DNA of 64,000 nt from an uncultured Roseobacter sp. (GTDB taxonomy: Bacteria; Pseudomonadota; Alphaproteobacteria; Rhodobacterales; Rhodobacteraceae). Shown here one piece after another: positions 8,349 to 17,195 of this stretch. The notes beneath the pieces were generated by a model. That model saw only the letters and a program-made list of their open reading frames with translations, did no database searches and was not told the origin of the DNA. The stretch lies in assembly GCA_947488305.1 (NCBI GenBank), contig CANKZM010000002.1, forward strand, positions 124,001-188,000, read 5' to 3'. The translations under genes and the position numbers were made by a program. Position 1 is the first letter of the stretch. Each line of letters starts with the position of its first letter.

Positions 8349-10064
8349 GTGCAGCTGCAGACGAACACATCACAGACCATTGCCAAGCGTGACCCTGAAT
8401 TGGTCATGCGGCTGTCGCGTCTTGGATCTTTCCATCAGTCCCGCCTGTCTTTCATGCGCATTCTGACACGTCGCATGACCCGCGAAAACTGGACCTTTTC
8501 CCGCCCGATCTTCGAGTTTGATGCCAAGGGCGTCGGCCACGCCGTCTATTGCGCGCATACGCCGGACCGTACCTATTCGTTGATCGCGTTTGGCCATGAT
8601 CTGCCTCCTGACGAACGCTCCGACCGGGTGATTGCGACGCGCTGGGACAGTACGTTCACCCTGTTTGATGGCGTGCCGGATGCCGCTGATATTGAACGGT
8701 TGCGACAGAATATCCCGCTTCAGGAAGCGGGCCGCGTCAGCGAAAAGGAGCTCTCGGTATCGCGCGCCAACCGCTCGGTTCGGTTGTGGGATCATGTAGT
8801 ATCCCGTCTTGCCGCAGGCGCGCAGCCCGATCAGGCAGAAGTTGCCAAGGTCGGGTATCTGATGCGCACCACGGCGGTTTACGGATCGGGCAAACTGGGG
8901 GCTGCGGATCGCGAGATGATCGCGGACCGCCCCGAATGCGCGGCACCTTTCCAGATCGAAATGCTGTCAGTCTTTCTGACCCGGACTTACGTGCGCGATC
9001 TGGTGCAGCATATGGCTTACCGCAAAGGGGAGGCGGCGGCTGTCAAACTGGACGCGGATATTGCGCGCAGCATGGGGATTGGAAATTCCACCGGGCTGGG
9101 CATGGCCCCGTTTCTGGTCAATCATCCAAAGCTGTTCAATAATTGGATATCTGCGCGGGAAGAGGCTATTGCCATCGTGCGCAGCGTGAACTCGGCCACC
9201 AAGGCCGAGGTCGCGACGTTTCGCGAGTTGCTGGACCGCTCGATCCTCTCTGCCGACATCTGGCATTCGGAGCATGAGGTCCAGGTCGAGAAATTGAAAC
9301 GGTTGCGCAGCGATCTGTCAGCCTTAGCAGCCCATGTTGCAAACGCCGACCTATGCGGTCCGCGTCCGTGGGACAAATTGTATGCTTGGGCCGAAAGCAG
9401 GTTGGGCGAAGATGCTCAGGAGTGTCTGGCCTCACTGATGCTGGAACCCTACGGCGGGCTCGTCGACCACTTGGCCGATCAGATGTCTGACAAAGACAGG
9501 CACGCGTTTCGCATTGATGGTACGATGCCTGTTGCTGAACTGCGTGCTGTCCTGGAGCGCGCCTATGGTTGGGCGCTGGACATTGACTGGTCGGCAAAAG
9601 ACCAATGCGCGCGCGCCTGGTACGTCTCACAAGAGAAGCTGGAACCCCGTCTGGGTGAGCGTTTCGACGAACCGATTGCCCCCTATGAGCAGCCTTTGGC
9701 ACCGGGTCGGGATGCGGCGGCACTCTATGCGGCGTTGAAAGACGAGGACGGGGACCGAAGCCTGGCGGCCTTTCTCCTGGCCTATCCCGAGCACCGCCAC
9801 AGTGTCCGGCGGGCGCAGATCGTGGACCGCGCACCCTACGCTGAAATTCGTGACAACACGATCGGCTCTGACCTGATGCCCATTGATATGTTGCGGTGCA
9901 AACTATCTTTCTTCGGTGCCACCCATTTCGACCCAAGGTCAGACCGATGGGTGCGGATTTGCATGTTCGGAAATGCGCCCTACCCGGAGGAATTGCAGGG
10001 CAGCCGGGGCGACGACTGGTCCTACCCGCCCTTGGTGAAGGGGGCAAAATGCACCACTCACTGA
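8349..10064 (+). CDS. uncharacterised 571-residue protein
   Basis: I do not recognise this family. The start is a GTG preceded by a near-perfect AGGAGG seven bases away. No signal peptide or membrane segment is visible, so it is probably cytoplasmic. It is rich in Arg, Asp and Trp; notable stretches are MRTTAVYGSGKLGAADRE (about residue 175), a helix-rich middle with GNSTGLGMAPFLVNHP (about 245) and a C-terminal tail with MPIDMLRCKLSFFGATHFDP. No Rossmann, P-loop or zinc pattern was found. It lies between the M19 homologue and the DUF3726 gene, overlapping the latter by 16 bases, so the two are likely made together and may form a complex or act on one substrate. Confidence 0.85.
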   Translation: MQLQTNTSQTIAKRDPELVMRLSRLGSFHQSRLSFMRILTRRMTRENWTFSRPIFEFDAKGVGHAVYCAHTPDRTYSLIAFGHDLPPDERSDRVIATRWDSTFTLFDGVPDAADIERLRQNIPLQEAGRVSEKELSVSRANRSVRLWDHVVSRLAAGAQPDQAEVAKVGYLMRTTAVYGSGKLGAADREMIADRPECAAPFQIEMLSVFLTRTYVRDLVQHMAYRKGEAAAVKLDADIARSMGIGNSTGLGMAPFLVNHPKLFNNWISAREEAIAIVRSVNSATKAEVATFRELLDRSILSADIWHSEHEVQVEKLKRLRSDLSALAAHVANADLCGPRPWDKLYAWAESRLGEDAQECLASLMLEPYGGLVDHLADQMSDKDRHAFRIDGTMPVAELRAVLERAYGWALDIDWSAKDQCARAWYVSQEKLEPRLGERFDEPIAPYEQPLAPGRDAAALYAALKDEDGDRSLAAFLLAYPEHRHSVRRAQIVDRAPYAEIRDNTIGSDLMPIDMLRCKLSFFGATHFDPRSDRWVRICMFGNAPYPEELQGSRGDDWSYPPLVKGAKCTTH

Positions 10065-10699
10065 ACGAAATTGAAGCCCTTGCCAAACGCGCTGCCCGTG
10101 GCGCTGGCCTGTCCTGGGGCATGGCGGAAGAAGCAGGGCGCGCTACGCGCTGGCTTGCCTCTCATGATCTGGCGGGGCCTGCGCTGTTGTCTGACGTTTT
10201 GGCAAAAAACGACCGGCTGCCGCATGAACAGGTCGCACCTGTTTCCCTGGACGGTGAATGGCACGCGCTTGCGGGTGAACTCTGTCCGCTGGCAGCTGGC
10301 ACTGCGTTGAACGATTGCGCAGACCGGCTTGCCAACGGGCAGTCTGTCAATATGGCCAGTGTATCTTTCCCCTTGCTGGTGTTGCCCTTCGCCGCCTGGG
10401 CCGCGATCCATCTCAATGAACCAGTGCAGGTTCGCTGGCAAAACCTGTGGATCTGCACAGATGGGAACAGGGTCTGGATCAACGATCCAGACCGCGAAAT
10501 CAACACGAGGCATGCTGCGGCATTGACCTGCCAGATTGCCAGCAAGCGAACAGATGCCGGCACCGCCCCCCGATCGCGTGGCGTCGTCACGTCCGAGGTC
10601 TGGGCGAAACTGGACGTATTTGCACAACGTACATTTGCGCCGGCAACTGCGGCTTCACGCCTGTTAGGGGCTGGCGCGGGCGTGTCTGACAATGACTAA
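10049..10699 (+). CDS. DUF3726 family protein
   Basis: Product of 216 residues whose N-terminus (LNEIEALAKRAARGAGLSWG then MAEEAGRATRWLASHDL) matches the DUF3726 pattern. No activity is established for this family. It is cytoplasmic by appearance, with a hydrophobic alanine-rich centre (LPFAAWAAIHL). Its ATG lies inside the end of the 571-residue gene, which suggests translational coupling. The partner gene and the flanking dipeptidase-like and BCCT genes indicate one metabolic unit. Start chosen at the family N-terminus; longer in-frame starts would run over the upstream gene. Confidence 0.82.
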   Translation: MHHSLNEIEALAKRAARGAGLSWGMAEEAGRATRWLASHDLAGPALLSDVLAKNDRLPHEQVAPVSLDGEWHALAGELCPLAAGTALNDCADRLANGQSVNMASVSFPLLVLPFAAWAAIHLNEPVQVRWQNLWICTDGNRVWINDPDREINTRHAAALTCQIASKRTDAGTAPRSRGVVTSEVWAKLDVFAQRTFAPATAASRLLGAGAGVSDND

Positions 10700-10785
10700 G
10701 GCGACACAAACAATACCGCGGCTGCTGCGCCAACCAGCGGCGGGACATCGAAAAACGGCGCGACCAAAAAAACAGGGAACTTACA

Positions 10786-12600
10786 ATGTCAATTAAACCA
10801 CCCTTTACCGATTTGGAGATCGAAAAGGCTCCATCCGGGTTCTACGAAGGCTACAGCCTTCCCATTGCGCTGATCAGCAAGGCGATCATGGTTGCGCTGG
10901 TTCTTTGGGCGCTTGTCTGGCCCGGCAATGCCAGCAGCGTTCTGTCTTCTGTGAATGGTACTTTGCTGAACGGCTTCAACGGATTCTACATCATCTCGGT
11001 CGGCATATTTGCCTTCTTCCTGTTTGTGCTGGCCCTCTTGCCGGCCACCGGCAGCAAAAAGCTTGGAACCGAAAATACGGTGCCGGAGTTTTCGAATTTC
11101 TCATGGTTCTCGATGATGTTCGGCGCCGGTCTGGGTGTTGGACTGATGGTCTTTGCAACCGCTGAGCCGCTTGGCCTCTGGGGATCAAACCCTGTTGTGC
11201 TTTCCGGCGAGGTGGCCGCGAATTCCGCAGAAGCAGTGCAATCGGCTTATCGCTATACGTTCCTCCACTACGGATTCCACGCCTGGGCCATCTACGTGCT
11301 GACGGGCCTGTCGCTGGCCTATTACGCCTATACCCGTGAAATGCCGCTGACGATCCGGTCTGCGCTGACCCCTTTGCTCGGCAAGGCTGCAAATGGGTTC
11401 CTGGGTCATTTGGTCGATGTGCTTGGCGTTGTGGCCACGATCCTCGGCGTGTCTGTTACCATCGGCTTTGGTGTCAGCCAGTTCGTGGACGGTGTCTATG
11501 CAGTCTCCGGAATAGAGTGGTTGATGAATGGCGATGCAGAAGCCCCCAAACCCAGCACCGTTGGACTGATCGCCGCACTATTGGTGATCATGAGCTTGTC
11601 CATCCTGTCCGCCGTGTCGGGCGTGGGCCGGGGAATCAAATACCTCTCGAACCTCAATCTGGTTTTGTCGGTAATCCTGCTTCTCACTTTCGTAGTATTT
11701 GGCTCCTTCTTCTTTGCGATGACCAAGTTTGGCGCGGGTCTGGTAGACTACATTTTGCATTTTGTTCAAATGTCATTCGGCGCTTATGGCCCGCAAACAG
11801 CTGACGCATTTGCAGCAGCCATTCCTGCGGCAGCGCAGGCGTTGCCTGCGGAAGATATCGCAGCGATCTACGGGTCTGCCACGTCACCGTGGGGGTCATT
11901 GGGCGGGTTCACCGAAGCGTTGCCTGCTTCTGCCGCTAGCCTGGACGCCGAAGCAATCTATGCCGCCGGTGAACAAGGCCGTCAATTCGGCTGGCAAGCC
12001 GGTTGGACAACGTTCTACTGGGCTTGGTGGATCGCGTTTTCGCCCTTTGTTGGCCTGTTCCTGGCACGCATCTCCAAGGGCCGCACCGTTCGTGAGTTCA
12101 TTTTGGGCTGCGTGATCGCGCCTGCGATCGTGTGTTTCTTGTGGATGACCATCCTGGGCGGCACGGCCATTGATCTGGAGCTGAACGGCGACGCTGCTGG
12201 CTCCCTGATCGGTGCGACCAACACCGCAAAATTGTTTGCAACGCTTGAGCAAATGATCTCGGGCGGGTTCCTGTCGGCCATCACCATCATGTGTGTGGTT
12301 CTGATTATGACGTTCCTTGTGACTTCGGCTGACTCCGGCATTCTGGTGATGAACACGATCATGTCTGGCGGGGAGCAGGAAACCGGTATCAAGCACCGTA
12401 TCATCTGGGGCCTGATCCTGACCGCCGTTATTGGTGCTTTGATCATCGCAGGCAACAGCGGTGCGGAGGCAAATCCTTTTGGCGCACTGCAAAATGCGAT
12501 GATCATCGGCGCATTGCCGTTCACGATTGTCATGGGGTTCATGATGATTTCTCTCGTGAAGGCGCTGTATCGTGACAGCATCCGGGCAAAACAGGCCTAG
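10786..12600 (+). CDS. BCCT-family betaine/carnitine/choline-type transporter
   Basis: Inner-membrane carrier of 604 residues with about twelve membrane segments. The family glycine stretch FGAGLGVGLM is near residue 110, and the signature region TTFYWAWWIAFSPFVGLFLAR is near 405-425, where the tryptophan box binds trimethylammonium groups. An extra alanine-rich periplasmic loop lies near residues 340-400. The glycine stretch lacks the methionine pattern of strictly betaine-specific carriers, so carnitine, choline, betaine or DMSP are all possible. Ribosome site AGGGA precedes the ATG. It is last in the operon, and its presence is the main reason to link the operon to quaternary ammonium (or sulfonium) compounds. 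Confidence 0.93.
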   Translation: MSIKPPFTDLEIEKAPSGFYEGYSLPIALISKAIMVALVLWALVWPGNASSVLSSVNGTLLNGFNGFYIISVGIFAFFLFVLALLPATGSKKLGTENTVPEFSNFSWFSMMFGAGLGVGLMVFATAEPLGLWGSNPVVLSGEVAANSAEAVQSAYRYTFLHYGFHAWAIYVLTGLSLAYYAYTREMPLTIRSALTPLLGKAANGFLGHLVDVLGVVATILGVSVTIGFGVSQFVDGVYAVSGIEWLMNGDAEAPKPSTVGLIAALLVIMSLSILSAVSGVGRGIKYLSNLNLVLSVILLLTFVVFGSFFFAMTKFGAGLVDYILHFVQMSFGAYGPQTADAFAAAIPAAAQALPAEDIAAIYGSATSPWGSLGGFTEALPASAASLDAEAIYAAGEQGRQFGWQAGWTTFYWAWWIAFSPFVGLFLARISKGRTVREFILGCVIAPAIVCFLWMTILGGTAIDLELNGDAAGSLIGATNTAKLFATLEQMISGGFLSAITIMCVVLIMTFLVTSADSGILVMNTIMSGGEQETGIKHRIIWGLILTAVIGALIIAGNSGAEANPFGALQNAMIIGALPFTIVMGFMMISLVKALYRDSIRAKQA

Positions 12601-12605
12601 ATCGA

Positions 12606-12646
12606 AAAAGCATAGGCCGCGCCAAATACGCGGCCTATCATGCTTT
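12606..12646 (+). terminator. rho-independent terminator after the BCCT operon
   Basis: A perfect ten-base stem (ATAGGCCGCG at 12612-12621 with CGCGGCCTAT at 12629-12638) has a seven-base loop and is extended by AAGC/GCTT pairs, ending in TTTC. It lies just past the BCCT stop codon and could also serve the leftward gene. The rest of 12601-12912 shows no convincing gene. Confidence 0.75.
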
Positions 12647-12912
12647 CAAATGACGTCGACTTGCCCGCACTCCCGACCTCGGGCCACGCATTGATCTCGC
12701 TGGCGCAGCGAAGGCCGGTTCAGTGACGCCGCACTGCGGCTCGATCTGACGAGATGAGTGACTGGTTTGGGCCGTCTTAATAGCGTCAGAAACGCCCCAA
12801 CTCCAAACTCAACCGCGCCGCCGATCTGGTGTTTGGCGAGGTCTCGGCACGGAGTAAAGCGCAGACTCACTGCCCTTCTAGAGACTGGTTCGATTTTTCC
12901 TGCCAGCACCGT

Positions 12913-14232
12913 TTAGCAAACTTGGGCGGGCTGCGGTTGAGACCCCGACAACCGGTTTATGCCCTGTTCGCACAAGGACTGGATCAATGCGTCTGTGGAG
13001 ACTTCCTGCACCTTCGTCCCATCCCGTACCGCAAGTGCTGCTGCTGTTCCTGCCGCTTGTCCCATCGTCATGCATTGGGGCATTCCGCGTACCGAGGCAA
13101 AGGCCACTGGATCCGCCGACAAAATACGCCCTGCAAACATAAGGTTTTCAATCTTTGCAGGAAGCAATGCTCGGAACGGGATCGTATAGAAATTGCCCGC
13201 TTCAATTGCTGACTCGTGGGTCAGGCCACCATCTGATCGCATCACATCATCAATCGGATTATCACATGCCACGACCCCGTCCGGAAACTTTGTTGCGCGA
13301 GCAAGGTCTTCGCCTGTCACGCGATAGACGCCCTGCAGTTTACGCGTCTCGCGGACACCAACCGTTGGCGAAAGCATCGACATATGTGCGTTTTCAAATC
13401 CCGGAACATCGCTGCGCAAGAATTGTGCCAGTTGGTGACAACGCCTTCGGCCTTCTTGCGTCGCATCACCAACGGCAACCGGGTCGGTCCCATCAACACC
13501 ACGCACATGGACGGAATTGCAAAACACCGTTTGGTCATGAAAACCACGCATCAGATAAAGCTTTGCCAAATCAGGATGTAGCCGCCCTTCAGCAATCCCA
13601 CGCGATGCATATTCCTCAAAATAGGGGTCGGGATTGGCAAATGCCGCATCCCAATCGACGCCGATCATGAAAAATGAAATCGTGACAGCCATCATGTTTC
13701 CGGACGCATCGCCAAGCACATAGGGCACCCCCGCCTTCGCCGAGATATCGCCGTCACCCGAACAATCAATGACAATCTTTGCGTCAATCGTGAAGGGTCC
13801 ATTTCTATCGCAGCAAGAAACGCATTCGATCCGGTTGCCCGACATCCGCGGCTCCAAAGCCATGGCGCCAAGCCTTACGCGCACCTCTGCCTCTTCCAGC
13901 ATCTCGAACATGGTCAGCGTCGCGATATCATGGTCATAGATGATTTCGGGCCCGAAATTCTCCAACGTGCAGGGGCGTTTTTCAGCGGCTGGTGGATCCA
14001 TCTTGACAAGGCGAAGCGTCAGCTCTTCTATCAGACCCCCGATGATCTGATCCATTGGGTAGCCGCCGCCCCAAGGCATCCCGGGGCAGAAGGCCATGAC
14101 GCCGCCAATTTTGGTCGTCGCCTCAAGAAGCGTCACACGCAATCCCTGGCGACCCGCTGCGACTGCTGCACCAAACCCGGCGGTGCCGCCGCCAATAACC
14201 AGAACATCTGCTTTTTCATGCCGTAAGCTCAA
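12913..14232 (-). CDS. FAD-dependent oxidoreductase (FAD_oxidored family)
   Basis: Flavoprotein of 439 residues. The N-terminal dinucleotide-binding motif DVLVIGGGTAGFGAAVAAGR is at residues 9-28, followed by GLRVTLLEATTKIGG; a second FAD contact appears as VIDCSGDGDISAKAG near 160, and the C-terminal MFAGRILSADPVAFASVRG with MGQAAGTAAAL is typical of PF12831 proteins. Such enzymes often reduce or oxidise small organic acids; the substrate is unknown here. It is convergent with the BCCT operon and has no close same-strand partner except the UDG-like gene about 220 bases upstream. Confidence 0.85.
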   Translation of the reverse strand: MSLRHEKADVLVIGGGTAGFGAAVAAGRQGLRVTLLEATTKIGGVMAFCPGMPWGGGYPMDQIIGGLIEELTLRLVKMDPPAAEKRPCTLENFGPEIIYDHDIATLTMFEMLEEAEVRVRLGAMALEPRMSGNRIECVSCCDRNGPFTIDAKIVIDCSGDGDISAKAGVPYVLGDASGNMMAVTISFFMIGVDWDAAFANPDPYFEEYASRGIAEGRLHPDLAKLYLMRGFHDQTVFCNSVHVRGVDGTDPVAVGDATQEGRRRCHQLAQFLRSDVPGFENAHMSMLSPTVGVRETRKLQGVYRVTGEDLARATKFPDGVVACDNPIDDVMRSDGGLTHESAIEAGNFYTIPFRALLPAKIENLMFAGRILSADPVAFASVRGMPQCMTMGQAAGTAAALAVRDGTKVQEVSTDALIQSLCEQGINRLSGSQPQPAQVC

Positions 14233-14451
14233 CGAATTCCCCTCTGAATGTCACGTCAGCTTGTATGCTCGTGTCGAGGCTGGATAGTTTGATCCGTCGC
14301 GTCAAGCTGGTGAATTCAACAGGCCCACCAATTGCGATGGGCTGTTTCGTTGCCGTTCACCGCAAGGTGCTTCAATGGCTGCCGAGTAGGACAAAGTGCG
14401 CGTTTTAGAACAAGCATGTCTGCGTTCATATTCAGTGTCGCAGCGGGAAGG

Positions 14452-15036
14452 CTAAATTAATTCACGTGTACGTTTTTGCAGCGCAGGAATGATCTCCTCC
14501 TCAAACCATGGATTTGATTTCAACCATCGATTATTTCTTGGACTGGGGTGCGGTAGAATGATCTGCTTTGGCCAAACGTTGACCCATGACTTGACAGATG
14601 AAGTGACCGTGTGGCTGGAGTATTCGGGCAAGTGCCAATCGATCGCGAAACGCCCAATGATCACGGTGAGTTCAACGGCCTGTAGCTTCGCCAATACGCG
14701 TTCGCGCCACGCTGGAGCGCATTCGGGTCGGGGCGGAAGATCACCGCTTTTGCCGGTGCCCGGAAAGCAAAACCCCATGGGAAGAATGGCGACTTTCGAC
14801 TCGTCATAGAATGTTGTTCGGTCCACGCCCAACCAGCTTCTTAGGCGATCCCCCGAAGGATCATCGAAAGGAATACCTTTGTGATGCGTGATCCGCCCCG
14901 GAGCTTGCCCGACAATCAACAGTTTCGACGACGTGCTGAATTGCAAAATTGGCCGCGGTCCTAACGGAAGGTCTTTGCATATGGAGCAAGACCGGACTTC
15001 CTCCAGGAGGTTTACAGAGGCTGCGTCACTTTTCAT
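14452..15036 (-). CDS. uracil-DNA glycosylase family protein
   Basis: Probable DNA repair glycosylase-fold protein of 194 residues. The active-site-like block is LLIVGQAPGRITHHKGIPFD near residues 38-57, and the C-terminal LPHPSPRNNRW carries the conserved histidine motif of the superfamily. Near the N-terminus CSICKDLP has two cysteines, but the full four-cysteine iron-sulfur pattern of family 4 enzymes is not evident. The ATG at 15036 has AAGGA upstream; longer forms would overlap the next gene. Likely a single housekeeping or accessory repair gene. Confidence 0.8.
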   Translation of the reverse strand: MKSDAASVNLLEEVRSCSICKDLPLGPRPILQFSTSSKLLIVGQAPGRITHHKGIPFDDPSGDRLRSWLGVDRTTFYDESKVAILPMGFCFPGTGKSGDLPPRPECAPAWRERVLAKLQAVELTVIIGRFAIDWHLPEYSSHTVTSSVKSWVNVWPKQIILPHPSPRNNRWLKSNPWFEEEIIPALQKRTRELI

Positions 15037-15098
15037 GTCTTGTCCTTGGTGAGAAAAGGGCCGCAGGAAAACGCGGCCCCTAAGTGCATTTGGACAGC

Positions 15099-15467
15099 TT
15101 AGGCTGGAGCGGATTGTTCTTCGGGTTGGTGCAATCCGACGACTGCAAGAACGGTCAGGCCAAGGACAAGGTAGTACCAAAAATCGAGGCCAGAGAACCC
15201 CAACACCAGCGGCGCCACAACGAAGACAACACCAACTACGCCGTCAACCAATAGATGGAGGCCGTAGGGTAGGACGCGAAAAACGCCCAGTTGATGGTCG
15301 GTCAGCAATGTCATTCCAAAGGCAGCAATCCCGGTCACAACCGACAGCCAAAACGCCAGTGGCGCAGTTTGACCAAGTCCGAACAGAAACGGCATTGCGA
15401 CCAGACCAACGGCAACGGGATAGTCCAGATATGCGTGGATGGTTTTTGTGATGAAACGTGGAAACAT
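15099..15467 (-). CDS. SPW-repeat type integral membrane protein
   Basis: Membrane protein of 122 residues with four hydrophobic helices (about 17-35, 38-55, 65-88, 92-112), matching small SPW-like proteins found in many proteobacteria; no biochemical role is known. A C-terminal polar tail (HQPEEQSAPA) follows. Its promoter region holds a 39-base operator-like element (15541-15579) that is repeated upstream of the DUF4142 gene at nearly the same distance and orientation, so it is probably controlled by the adjacent AraC regulator. Confidence 0.72.
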   Translation of the reverse strand: MFPRFITKTIHAYLDYPVAVGLVAMPFLFGLGQTAPLAFWLSVVTGIAAFGMTLLTDHQLGVFRVLPYGLHLLVDGVVGVVFVVAPLVLGFSGLDFWYYLVLGLTVLAVVGLHQPEEQSAPA

Positions 15468-15540
15468 GGTATCTTCTTTCTCTATGAGGCGCCGGTGACC
15501 GGCTTCGATAGAGTAAATTTGGGCGCGGCACTTTCGTTAT

Positions 15541-15579
15541 TACATGCCGGATAGTCCAATGTTTCGTGCAGATCGTTCA
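15541..15579 (+). promoter_or_regulatory. AraC-type operator-like element, copy 1
   Basis: This stretch matches the element at 16573-16611 (opposite strand) at 32 of 39 positions, including an unbroken 18-base core TTTCGTGCAGATCGTTCA at 15562-15579. Within it GATAGTCC (15550) and GATCGTTC (15571) lie exactly 21 bases apart as direct half-sites, the geometry expected for AraC-family binding. It sits 75-112 bases upstream of the SPW gene start. Confidence 0.55.
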
Positions 15580-16533
15580 AAAGTCAGAATGAATTGCATC
15601 TCCAGATTTGCGGAACTCAGCCGGTGTTACCCCGGTCTCTTTCTTGAACGCCCGGGTGAAGGCGGAGTCAGAGGCGTAGCCGGCGCTTTCCGCGGCATCG
15701 GTGAGCGAAGCACCGTCCTTTTGCAAAACCTTCTTGGCGATTTCCATCCGCCACGCAGTCACATATTCCATAGGCGGCATTTGCATCATCTTTTGAAATT
15801 GAACGGCAAAGCCGGTTCGCGACATTCCTGCGGCGTTAGCAAGGGTTTCGACGGTCCAGCGTTCTGCGGGCGCTTTGTGAAAGGCATCGAGCGCCCGGCT
15901 CAGGTTCTTGTCGGAAAATGCGCCCAAGGCCCATTCATCAGCATCGCCGCCTTCAATAAAGCTTCGGATGGCTTGCGCCAGGATTGCTTCTGACATCTTG
16001 AGCGCGATAAGGTCTCCCCCCATTTTGCGCCCGCCAGCCTCTTCCCCAATCATGCGCAAGGTCGCTTCCATCCAACGTCCCGCGCTTTCGCCGTAGTTCA
16101 TCAAGTGGATGTAAGGAGGCAACCGTTCCATCAGGATGTGTCGAGATCTTGGCTCAAACGCGAAATGACCACAGATGAGTTGCGTTTCGCTTTGCGGCTC
16201 GTCCCCGCCATGGACCAACACGCCGGACCCATCAAAGCCGTGACGCTCCAGAACAACATCCAAAGGCATGATCGTGCGTTCGGGTTGATGCCCACAATAA
16301 AGATCGTGGGGCGCGCCATGCGGGATGATGACGAGGTCGCCCTGGTTGAGCGAGATAGGATCGGCCACATCTTTCACTCTCACCAGACAATTGCCCCGGT
16401 GGGCGTAGTGAAACCGGGCCACATTTTCATAACTGGGCACCGCGACGCCCCAGGGTTTTGTGAAGGACGTGCGAAAGTACAAAGTCCCGCGCATGGACAG
16501 GTTGGTGAGGATATCACTGAGAAGATCAAGCAT
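15577..16533 (-). CDS. AraC-family regulator with cupin sensor
   Basis: Transcription regulator of about 318 residues. The N-terminal half resembles the cupin ligand-binding domain of AraC_binding_2/Cupin_6 proteins (LNQGDLVIIPHGAPHDLYCG); the C-terminal two HTH motifs span about 215-310 (WTVETLANAAGMSRTGFAVQ and SLTDAAESAGYASDSAFTRA). The start is uncertain: I chose the internal ATG at 16533 because starting at 16608 would put the shared operator-like element inside the coding region, yet the upstream ATG also lacks a strong ribosome site. It lies between its likely targets, SPW leftward and DUF4142/cupredoxin rightward. Confidence 0.85.
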   Translation of the reverse strand: MLDLLSDILTNLSMRGTLYFRTSFTKPWGVAVPSYENVARFHYAHRGNCLVRVKDVADPISLNQGDLVIIPHGAPHDLYCGHQPERTIMPLDVVLERHGFDGSGVLVHGGDEPQSETQLICGHFAFEPRSRHILMERLPPYIHLMNYGESAGRWMEATLRMIGEEAGGRKMGGDLIALKMSEAILAQAIRSFIEGGDADEWALGAFSDKNLSRALDAFHKAPAERWTVETLANAAGMSRTGFAVQFQKMMQMPPMEYVTAWRMEIAKKVLQKDGASLTDAAESAGYASDSAFTRAFKKETGVTPAEFRKSGDAIHSDF

Positions 16534-16572
16534 GCAGCACAATAACCCATCAGGCGCGCCTGTACAGATAAC

Positions 16573-16611
16573 TGAACGATCTGCACGAAATTCCGGACGT
16601 TCAGGCATGTA
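16573..16611 (-). promoter_or_regulatory. AraC-type operator-like element, copy 2
   Basis: Second copy of the element, on the other strand, between the AraC gene and the DUF4142 gene. Half-sites GAACGTCC and GATCGTTC are again 21 bases apart. The core is 81-98 bases upstream of the DUF4142 start, close to the 95-112 seen before SPW, with the same orientation relative to the target gene. It also covers the AraC gene's own promoter region, consistent with autoregulation (inference). Confidence 0.55.
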
Positions 16612-16670
16612 TCTCGATTCTTAATTCGGATTACTGCTAGCGGACAGCAAAACCTTATGGAGTATCCAAA

Positions 16671-17195
16671 ATGAAGAAACTGATATCCGTACTTGCCGTG
16701 ACTTTGGCCATGACCGGCGTGCAGGCGTCTGCACAAGACGTCGCAGAGATGAATGATCTGGAATACGCACACATCGCCTATACAGCTGACAATATCGACA
16801 TCCGATATGCACATCTGGCACTTGCTTTGTCGTCAAACCCTGACATTCATGAGTTCGCAAACACCATGATCCGTGACCACACAGCGGTGAACGAGGCAGC
16901 ACTCGGGCTTCTCGACAAACTGGGCGCGACCGCGCAGGACAACGCTTTCAGCCAGACATTGAATGCCAATGCCGAAGAGATCATTGATGGTTTCGTAAAA
17001 CTGCGTGGCGCAGAGTTTGATGCTGCCTATGCAGCTAACGAACTCGCCTACCATCAGGCAGTGAATGATCTTGTGGAAAACACGATGATCCCCAACATCG
17101 ACAATGCTGAAGTGAAAGCGCTGTTCGAGCAGGGCCTTGAAATATTTAAGGCCCATGAAGGTCACGCCGAAATGATGGTCAAGGCGCTCCAGTGA
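16671..17195 (+). CDS. DUF4142 secreted ferritin-like protein
   Basis: Exported protein of 174 residues with a clear signal peptide (MKKLISVLAVTLAMTG ... ASAQD, cleavage about residue 21). The mature part is four-helical and matches the DUF4142 pattern, with repeated alanine/histidine helices (IDIRYAHLALALSSNPDIHE, AYHQAVNDLVENTMIPN, FKAHEGHAEMMVKAL). The fold is ferritin-like, but I do not see a complete diiron ligand set. It is coupled by a TGATG junction to the cupredoxin gene; the pair likely works in the periplasm in redox or stress defence (inference). Confidence 0.82.
   Translation: MKKLISVLAVTLAMTGVQASAQDVAEMNDLEYAHIAYTADNIDIRYAHLALALSSNPDIHEFANTMIRDHTAVNEAALGLLDKLGATAQDNAFSQTLNANAEEIIDGFVKLRGAEFDAAYAANELAYHQAVNDLVENTMIPNIDNAEVKALFEQGLEIFKAHEGHAEMMVKALQ

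Noticed and set aside
9166-10122. Leftward frame of 318 codons
   Set aside because: Antisense to the 571-residue gene; Arg/Pro-rich product typical of shadow frames in GC-rich DNA.
12646-12909. Leftward 87-codon frame in the gap after the BCCT gene
   Set aside because: Arg/Ser-rich without family resemblance and no ribosome site; the gap is explained by the terminator.
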